DNA from: Actinomycetota bacterium
Lineage (GTDB): Bacteria > Actinomycetota > Actinomycetes > Streptosporangiales > Streptosporangiaceae
Reading direction: 5' to 3'
DNA length: 6,249 nucleotides
Assembly: GCA_003168295.1 (NCBI GenBank)
Contig: PMST01000219.1
Span: 1-6,249, forward strand
Under the pieces are notes generated by a model that saw only the letters and a list, made by a program, of their open reading frames with translations, ran no database searches and was not told where the DNA came from. Both the position numbers and the translations under genes were made by a program. Shown in pieces: positions 1 through 4,127 of this stretch; within the stretch, counting starts at the first letter, position 1, and every line of letters starts with the position of its first letter.

Positions 1-1139
1 TCAGCGGGTACATCGTGCCGGCCTCGCTGGAACGCAAAGGCAGCGTGCGGACGTTCTGGGTCAGCCGCCTGTTCCGGCTGTACCCGCTGTACCTGCTCGC
101 CGTCGGGATCGCGGTGGCGCTGTACTTCATGCACTTCGGGTCGCTGCGCGGCGAGGGCTCTGACCCGGAAGCGTCGCTTTTCTCCCAGCTGCTGATGATG
201 TCCAACGTGCTCGGCGGGCAGAACCTGCCGAACGTGGTCTGGTCGCTGTCCTACGAGATGATCTTCTACCTGCTGATCACCGCCTTGTTCATCGCCCGGG
301 TGCACAAGCGCAGCAGCTGGTACGCGCTGGGCTTCGCCGTCGCCGCGGTGGCGATCGGCGGCCTGCTGCCGCAGGCCTACTTCACCCACAACCTGGCCAC
401 CCCGCGCCTGATCGCGCTGGTGGCGGATCTGGCTGTGCTGGCCGGACTGGCGTTCGCGGTCGTGCTGCGCGGCATGTCGCGCCTGCTCGGCGCGGCCATG
501 GCCGCGGTCGTCGCGGTCACGCTGCTCGCCTTCAATGGCGGCTGGATCTGGCCGTGGGAAGCGCTGTCGATCCTGGCCCTCATGTTCACCGGAACGATGT
601 TCTACCGGGCCGAACAGGGCCAGTATCCGTGGCCCCGGGCCATTGCGATCGGGGTGGGCGTGTTCGCCATGACCATCACGGCCGGCCTGTGGCACAGCCA
701 CGCCTGGGGCATGAACGCGCATGCCGAACTTCTCTGGGAGCGTCGCTGGGTCTCCGCGTTCGCCCTGGCCGGCCTGACGTTCGGGGCCGGCCTGGCGTTC
801 CGGCACGTGCGCTGGCCGCGGGCGCTGACCTGGCTGGGACTGATCAGCTACTCGATCTACCTGCTGCATCCGCTGCTCATCGAGTCGTATCACCACTTCG
901 GCTGGACGCGCCTGCATCATCCGTTCTGGCTGCAGGTGCTGCTGGCCGCGGGGTTCGGTGTCGTCTTGATCGCCGTCAGCTCGGTGACGTACCTCTGGGT
1001 CGAACGGCCGATGCAGAATGTCGGGCGCCGGGTGGGCTGGTGGCTGGATGCCCGGTTCGGTCCCGACCGGGTGCCCGATCACGTGCCCGCGTCCGTGGCA
1101 CCGGCCCTGGCGGGCAGTACCGGCCCGGCCGCCGACTAG
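1..1139 (+). CDS. Acyltransferase-3 family membrane protein, 5' partial
   Basis: Integral membrane O-acyltransferase of the type that transfers acetyl or acyl groups to sugars, antibiotics or cell-envelope polymers. The frame is open to the window's left edge: codons before the GTG at 15 read S-G-Y-I, so SGYIVPASLERKGS is the usual post-TM2 motif and GTG 15 is internal. About 50 N-terminal residues, including the family's catalytic His region, are missing. Numbering from GTG 15, seen are the R-x-x-R-L-Y-P-L-Y motif (18-26), WSLSYEMIFYLL (76-87, the family's WSLxxExxFY), roughly ten hydrophobic segments, and the late motif LGLISYSIYLLHP (274-286). A Pro/Ala-rich soluble tail follows residue 345. 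It lies 24 nt upstream of the phosphatase gene. The acceptor substrate cannot be told from sequence. Family assignment is firm; acylated molecule unknown. Confidence 0.9.
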   Translation, partial: SGYIVPASLERKGSVRTFWVSRLFRLYPLYLLAVGIAVALYFMHFGSLRGEGSDPEASLFSQLLMMSNVLGGQNLPNVVWSLSYEMIFYLLITALFIARVHKRSSWYALGFAVAAVAIGGLLPQAYFTHNLATPRLIALVADLAVLAGLAFAVVLRGMSRLLGAAMAAVVAVTLLAFNGGWIWPWEALSILALMFTGTMFYRAEQGQYPWPRAIAIGVGVFAMTITAGLWHSHAWGMNAHAELLWERRWVSAFALAGLTFGAGLAFRHVRWPRALTWLGLISYSIYLLHPLLIESYHHFGWTRLHHPFWLQVLLAAGFGVVLIAVSSVTYLWVERPMQNVGRRVGWWLDARFGPDRVPDHVPASVAPALAGSTGPAAD

Positions 1140-1147
1140 CCCGCCGT

Positions 1148-1153
1148 CATACT
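1148..1153 (+). promoter_or_regulatory. Possible -10 element before the phosphatase gene
   Basis: CATACT matches the bacterial -10 consensus at four of six positions, including the important A2 and T6. It lies 10 nt before the GTG at 1164 and 13 nt before the ATG at 1167, a spacing that would give a leaderless or near-leaderless transcript, common in actinomycetes. No convincing -35 box and no ribosome binding site is visible in the 24-nt gap. The gene could instead be read through from the acyltransferase. Confidence 0.25.
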
Positions 1154-1163
1154 GCATCCTGGT

Positions 1164-1772
1164 GTGATGGCCCCACTGCCGCTGCCGCCTCCGCGTGAAC
1201 CCGGCGGACCGTACCGTGTCTGTCTCGTCTGCCTGGGCAACATCTGTCGCTCGCCGATGGCCGAGACGGTACTGCGCGCGGCCCTCGCCGAGGCCGGCCT
1301 CGACGGCGCGGTCGTGGTGGACAGCGCGGGCACGGGGGACTGGCACATCGGCCAGCCGATGAATTCGGGCGCCCGGACCGCCCTGGCCACCCGCGGTTAC
1401 GACGGTTCGGACCACCGGGCCAGGCAGATCGAGCCCTCCTGGCTGGCCCGTCGCGATCTCGTCCTGGCGATGGACGCGCGCAACCTGGCGGACCTGCGGC
1501 GGATGGCCGGGGCCGCCGGCAGTGACCGGATCCGGTTGTTCGGCGAGGTGGGCGGGCTGAGCGGGCAGGGCCGACCGGATCCACGGGGTCGAGGGGATCG
1601 AGGGGGTCAAGGGGACGAAGCCGATGGCGCCGAGATTCCCGACCCGTACGGCGGGAACGCGGCCGAGTTTGGCTACGTGCTTGACCTGCTCGGCAGCGCC
1701 GCGCCGGTCATCGCCAGCCGGCTGGCGCGACGGCTCGAATCCGCGGCCGACGACCGCGACGCTCCGGCGTGA
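1164..1772 (+). CDS. Low-molecular-weight protein tyrosine phosphatase
   Basis: Cytoplasmic phosphatase hydrolysing phosphotyrosine or, in this context, probably sugar-phosphate adducts on proteins. The P-loop C-x5-R-S is intact as CLGNICRS (Cys23 nucleophile, Arg29), and the general acid lies in the D-P-Y motif (Asp160). The sequence V-V-D-S-A-G-T (51-57) is also typical. At 202 residues it is longer than the usual ~150-165, owing to a Pro-rich N-terminal extension (3-16) and a Gly/Arg/Asp/Gln insert at about 131-156, just before the general-acid loop. Start is GTG 1164 or the adjacent ATG 1167; neither has a clear Shine-Dalgarno. Its TGA overlaps the GTG of the downstream kinase (GTGA), so the two are co-translated. 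Human LMW-PTP-A has been identified as a protein-ribulosamine-5-phosphatase, and bacterial homologues are often next to fructosamine-3-kinase-like genes, which fits here. Family call is certain; the substrate is inferred. Confidence 0.93.
   Translation: MMAPLPLPPPREPGGPYRVCLVCLGNICRSPMAETVLRAALAEAGLDGAVVVDSAGTGDWHIGQPMNSGARTALATRGYDGSDHRARQIEPSWLARRDLVLAMDARNLADLRRMAGAAGSDRIRLFGEVGGLSGQGRPDPRGRGDRGGQGDEADGAEIPDPYGGNAAEFGYVLDLLGSAAPVIASRLARRLESAADDRDAPA
1582..1617 (+). repeat. 9-bp tandem repeat with G-quadruplex motif inside the phosphatase gene
   Basis: Four degenerate 9-bp units in a row: CACGGGGTC, GAGGGGATC, GAGGGGGTC, AAGGGGACG. They encode an R-G/D-R-G/G-Q-G low-complexity segment. The four G runs (1585-1588, 1593-1596, 1602-1606, 1611-1614) are separated by loops of 4, 5 and 4 nt, which is a canonical four-tract G-quadruplex pattern. 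It is on the coding strand, so it is also present in the mRNA. Confidence 0.85.
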
Positions 1773-2647
1773 GCCCCGGGACCGCAAGCCAGCTCGCGCG
1801 GCTAACCGGTCTCGCCGTCCGAGAGGCGCGTCAGGTCGGCTCCCAGCACGGCTATCAGCATTACATGATCACCCTCGCGGGCGGTCGGCGTGCGTTCGCC
1901 AAAGTGGTCACCGGCGCGGCATCTGAGGTCACCGCCGCGGCGTTCGCAGCCGAGGCGAATGGCCTGCGCTGGCTGGGTGAGCCAGGCGCCGTTCCGGTTC
2001 CAGAGGTTTTCACGGCGGGACCGGCCGCCCTCGTCATCTCGATGATCACGCCGGGCCAGGCCACGCCCGACGCCGCGTTCCGGTTCGGCGCCGAACTCGC
2101 CCGGCTGCACGCGGCCGGGGCGGACAGCTTCGGCGCGCCCTGGCCGGGATTCATCGCCAGCCTGCCGCTCGACAACACCCAGCAGTCCCAGCAGTCCCAG
2201 TGGCCCGACTGGTACGCGAGCCGAAGGCTGCTTCCCTACCTGCGCCTGGCCACGGACTCCGGCGCGCTGGGTCCGCAGGACGGCCGGCTCACCGAAGCGG
2301 TGATGGACCGGATCGGCGCACTGGCGGGCCCGGCCGAGCCGCCGAGCCGCATTCACGGCGATTGCTGGGCCGGAAACGTGCTGTGGTCGGGCGGACGAGG
2401 CTGGCTCATCGACCCGGCGGCGCACGGCGGCCACCGCGAGACCGACCTGGCCATGCTGGCCCTGTTCGGCGCGCCTCACCTCGACCGGATCATGGCCGGC
2501 TACAACGACACGGTGCCGCTGGCGGCAGGCTGGCGATCCAGGGTCCCGCTGCACCAGCTGCATCCGCTGCTGGTGCACGCGTGCCTGTTCGGCGCGTCCT
2601 ACCGGGACGCGGTGCAGTCCGCGGCCCGTGCCGCGCTGGCGAGCTGA
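1769..2647 (+). CDS. Fructosamine/ribulosamine 3-kinase family protein
   Basis: ATP-dependent small kinase (292 residues, normal length) that phosphorylates O3 of ketoamine sugars on glycated lysines, making the adduct unstable so it leaves the protein. Seen: ATP-site lysine in FAKV (Lys45) with its partner Glu62 in FAAEANGLRWL; the family motif S-L-P-L-D-N (131-136); catalytic loop H-G-D-C-W-A-G-N (196-203, Asp198, Asn203); metal-binding I-D-P-A (Asp215) followed by GGHRETDLAML; and C-terminal PLHQLHPLLVH. The GTG start overlaps the TGA of the phosphatase gene, and no Shine-Dalgarno is visible, so translational coupling is likely. Bacterial members tested in the literature mostly act on ribulosamines and erythrulosamines, so ribulosamine 3-kinase is more likely than true fructosamine kinase. 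A short Gln/Ser repeat (QQSQQSQ, 138-144) follows the L-D-N motif. Other kinase-fold phosphotransferases are much less likely given the family-specific motifs. Confidence 0.93.
   Translation: MSPGTASQLARLTGLAVREARQVGSQHGYQHYMITLAGGRRAFAKVVTGAASEVTAAAFAAEANGLRWLGEPGAVPVPEVFTAGPAALVISMITPGQATPDAAFRFGAELARLHAAGADSFGAPWPGFIASLPLDNTQQSQQSQWPDWYASRRLLPYLRLATDSGALGPQDGRLTEAVMDRIGALAGPAEPPSRIHGDCWAGNVLWSGGRGWLIDPAAHGGHRETDLAMLALFGAPHLDRIMAGYNDTVPLAAGWRSRVPLHQLHPLLVHACLFGASYRDAVQSAARAALAS
2180..2203 (+). repeat. Short 9-bp tandem repeat in the kinase gene
   Basis: CAGCAGTCC occurs at 2180-2188 and again at 2189-2197, followed by a partial third copy (CAGTGG). It encodes Q-Q-S-Q-Q-S-Q just after the conserved L-D-N motif. 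It looks like a small replication-slippage expansion in a surface loop; reading frame is preserved. Confidence 0.7.
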
Positions 2648-2654
2648 CCAGCCG

Positions 2655-2702
2655 GGGCCACGACGCCGGGCCGGGCATCATGACCGGCCGTGCTCGTGGC
2701 CC
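2655..2702 (+). terminator. Probable GC-rich terminator hairpin after the kinase gene
   Basis: The outer stem pairs GGGCCACGA (2655-2663) with TCGTGGCCC (2694-2702). An inner stem pairs GGCCGG (2669-2674) with CCGGCC (2684-2689) around a 9-nt loop. It starts 8 nt after the kinase stop codon and sits before the next promoter. There is no T run after it, which is common for actinomycete terminators. It would end the acyltransferase/phosphatase/kinase transcripts. A structured processing site or a regulatory leader element is the alternative. Confidence 0.55.
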
Positions 2703-2714
2703 ACGGTCACCGTG
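2702..2714. promoter_or_regulatory. Perfect inverted repeat, possible operator
   Basis: CACGGT-C-ACCGTG is a perfect 6-1-6 inverted repeat. A one-base centre cannot form a good RNA hairpin, so a dimeric DNA-binding protein site is more plausible. Its centre is about 49 bp upstream of the predicted transcription start of the 433-residue protein gene, a usual place for an activator site. It could be chance in GC-rich DNA. Confidence 0.3.
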
Positions 2715-2744
2715 AAGTTCCGGTGCTCGGGTGAGTCCGGCCCA

Positions 2745-2750
2745 TACAAT
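2745..2750 (+). promoter_or_regulatory. Predicted -10 box of the 433-residue protein gene
   Basis: TACAAT matches the -10 consensus TATAAT at five of six positions, in an AT-poor setting where such a hexamer stands out. Transcription should start near 2757, only about 3 nt before the ATG at 2760. No good -35 hexamer is seen at 16-18 bp upstream (GGTGCT at 2722-2727 with a 17-bp spacer), so an activator may help; the inverted repeat at 2702-2714 is a candidate site. Confidence 0.55.
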
Positions 2751-2759
2751 AAGTCCGCA

Positions 2760-2819
2760 ATGAGGCGACAGATCAGGAAATGCAGTAAGGGACACCCGGG
2801 AAAGATGGCGCTATCGTGA
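2760..2819 (+). CDS. Possible 19-residue leaderless leader peptide
   Basis: ATG at 2760 opens a 19-codon frame, MRRQIRKCSKGHPGKMALS, ending with the TGA at 2817-2819 that overlaps the GTG start of the next gene. The ATG lies about 3 nt after the predicted transcription start, so it would be translated leaderless. The peptide is strongly basic and resembles no leader I know. Its probable role, if real, is to deliver ribosomes to the downstream start by termination-reinitiation. An internal ATG at 2805 in the same frame, right after the purine-rich GGGAAAG, could give an even shorter M-A-L-S frame. It may also be just transcribed leader sequence. Confidence 0.35.
   Translation: MRRQIRKCSKGHPGKMALS
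2798..2804 (+). promoter_or_regulatory. Ribosome binding site for the GTG at 2816
   Basis: GGGAAAG is a moderate Shine-Dalgarno-like stretch, 11 nt before GTG 2816. An in-frame stop (TAA, 2786-2788) and the absence of any other in-frame start between it and 2816 fix this GTG as the start. Confidence 0.5.
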
Positions 2820-4117
2820 CCGGCAGCGAAGGCCCGTCCGCAGGCCGTGAAGGCCAGGAAGGCCCGTCCGCAGGCCACCACGGCCAGTCCGCCGGCCGCG
2901 AGGAGGCCGCCGCCCAGGCCAGCCTGGGCGGGATCCCGCCGAGCTTCGGCGCGTCTTCCTCCCCGCCGCCCGAAACGCAGCCGTCTGAAACCTCCCCGCC
3001 CGAAACCTCCCCGTCTGAAACTCCCGCGCCCGAACCCGCCGAGGCTGAACCCGCCGCACCCGAACCCGCCGCGCCTGAACTCGCCGCCCACCTCGAGAGC
3101 GATCCTGCCCCCAGCCCGGCCGCCAGCGCGCAACTGCCCCCGATCCTGCCCGAGCTCGAAGAGACTCCGTCGGTGGGCTGGTATCCGAGCCAGCCGGCCG
3201 GACCGCCGTCAGCGGGGCCTTTTGCCGCTCCCGCCACCCCGGCCCGGCGCGGCATCGCCGGGTTCGGCGGGTTGGGCCTGGCCCGCGCCGCGCGCCCAAA
3301 GGGTGGCCGGCGGCCGGCCTGGAAAAACCGCCGCGGCACGCTGGCCAACGTCTTGCTTTTCGGGCTCGGCCCGCTGGTCCTGGTCGGCGTCGTCGTCGCC
3401 GCCTTCCTGCTCGTTTCCCCGGGTAAGGGGACAGCGGCGTCCAGCCTCGGATTCCAGGCCGGTCCGGGGGCCACCGCGCAGCCGTCAACGACCAGCGCCC
3501 CGGCCGCCCCATCCGCCCCGCCGTCGTCCCCGGCACCGGGGAAGCGTCACGCCCGGCCCACGCCCTCCTCGGTAGTCGCCAAGGTGCCGGCCATTTCCAG
3601 AGCCGTGCCCAAGGTCAAGACCAAGAAAAAGGCCACTCCCGCGCACCGGTCCGGGGGCGGCGCGGTGACTCCGCACAACCTCGGTCTGCCCAACTTCGCT
3701 GGTTACTGCCAGCACATCGGTCACCGGACCGCCGAACTGACCGCCGACAACGCCTACGGCTGGCACTGCACGCTCGACCCCAGCCTGGCGCTCCCGATCG
3801 CCAACGTCTGCGCCTGGACGTATCACCTGAGCGCGGGACAGGTGGTGGGCGTGAGCACGAACTACAGCGACCCCAATGCCTGGCAGTGCTGGCGGATCAA
3901 CCAGCTCCTGGGCGTCCTGAACGTCTCGGCGTATTGCACCGCGGCCGGCCTTGGCAGCAGCGAGCTGGTCGCCGACAACGCCTACGGCTGGTACTGCACG
4001 TCACCGCTGACCCCGGTCAACACGACGGCCGCGTGCGACACCGTCTACCACGTCAGCGACGCGGTTTCCCGCTTCGCGGTCTTCGCCGATCCCTACTCCT
4101 GGCAGTGCTGGGACTGA
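2816..4117 (+). CDS. Single-pass membrane protein with duplicated Cys/Trp-rich extracellular domain, unknown function
   Basis: 433 residues; I recognise no characterised family. Order of parts: low-complexity Gly/Ser/Glu start (1-40) with E-G-P-S-A-G twice; Pro/Glu/Ala pentapeptide repeats (52-91); Pro-rich disordered stretch to 142; basic segment with RR, KGGRR and KNRR (143-173); one transmembrane helix (about 176-200); Pro/Ala/Ser/Thr linker with a Lys-rich part (KVKTKKK, 266-272) to 288; then two homologous domains (289-359 and 365-433). Each domain has four Cys (298, 318, 332, 358; 374, 394, 407, 431), the motif A-D-N-A-Y-G-W-x-C-T and a closing D-P-x-x-W-Q-C-W. Basic residues before the helix predict N-terminus inside, C-terminus outside, so the Cys are probably disulfide-bonded and the linker crosses the wall. 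It has its own promoter, and converges with a sensor kinase gene 10 bp away. Similar Tyr-Cys/Trp-x-Cys domains occur, from memory, in other unannotated actinomycete secreted proteins. A binding or sensing role is a guess. Confidence 0.85.
   Translation: MTGSEGPSAGREGQEGPSAGHHGQSAGREEAAAQASLGGIPPSFGASSSPPPETQPSETSPPETSPSETPAPEPAEAEPAAPEPAAPELAAHLESDPAPSPAASAQLPPILPELEETPSVGWYPSQPAGPPSAGPFAAPATPARRGIAGFGGLGLARAARPKGGRRPAWKNRRGTLANVLLFGLGPLVLVGVVVAAFLLVSPGKGTAASSLGFQAGPGATAQPSTTSAPAAPSAPPSSPAPGKRHARPTPSSVVAKVPAISRAVPKVKTKKKATPAHRSGGGAVTPHNLGLPNFAGYCQHIGHRTAELTADNAYGWHCTLDPSLALPIANVCAWTYHLSAGQVVGVSTNYSDPNAWQCWRINQLLGVLNVSAYCTAAGLGSSELVADNAYGWYCTSPLTPVNTTAACDTVYHVSDAVSRFAVFADPYSWQCWD
2828..2876 (+). 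repeat. 19-bp direct repeat, 30-bp period
   Basis: GAAGGCCCGTCCGCAGGCC is identical at 2828-2846 and 2858-2876, encoding E-G-P-S-A-G-R/H twice in the N-terminus of the 433-residue protein. A decayed third copy (Q-S-A-G-R-E) follows. Nucleotide identity points to a recent internal duplication. Confidence 0.75.
2969..3088 (+). repeat. Eight 15-bp units coding for a Glu/Pro pentapeptide array
   Basis: Residues 52-91 of the 433-residue protein form eight exact five-residue units, with Glu always at the second place (Glu53, 58, 63, 68, 73, 78, 83, 88). The first four are of P/S-E-T-x-P/A type, the last four of P/A-E-P/L-A-A/E type. Codons GAA for Glu are kept throughout, which suggests unit duplication rather than only amino-acid bias. 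The segment should be an extended, acidic, cytoplasmic spacer. Confidence 0.8.
3680..4114 (+). repeat. Tandem duplication of a 4-Cys domain (two copies, 228-bp offset)
   Basis: Copy 1 is at about 3680-3892 and copy 2 at 3908-4114. A 21-bp stretch encoding A-D-N-A-Y-G-W is identical at 3743-3763 and 3971-3991. Cys spacing is 20, 14 and 26 residues in copy 1 and 20, 13 and 24 in copy 2. Outside the core motifs the copies have diverged, so the duplication is old with a conserved core, or the core was homogenised. Confidence 0.85.
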
Positions 4118-4127
4118 GGTACCGCGA

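Noticed and set aside
1109..1145. Inverted repeat GGCGGGC / GCCCGCC across the acyltransferase stop codon
   Set aside because: The loop is 23 nt and the stem only 7 bp in very GC-rich sequence; too weak to call a terminator, and the next gene starts 24 nt later.
554..1198. Second + strand frame of 214 codons overlapping the acyltransferase and phosphatase starts
   Set aside because: Out of frame with both real genes, Arg/Gly/Pro-rich, no motifs; third-position bias belongs to the acyltransferase frame.
1802..2578. Minus-strand 258-codon frame
   Set aside because: Antisense to the fructosamine-kinase-family gene, which has all family motifs; the shadow translation is Arg-rich and featureless.
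2678..3133. Minus-strand frame with G-G-F pentapeptide-like repeats
   Set aside because: The five-residue periodicity is the mirror of the 15-bp repeats in the + strand gene. It lacks the A-(D/N)-L-x-x pattern of true pentapeptide-repeat proteins and covers the promoter region.
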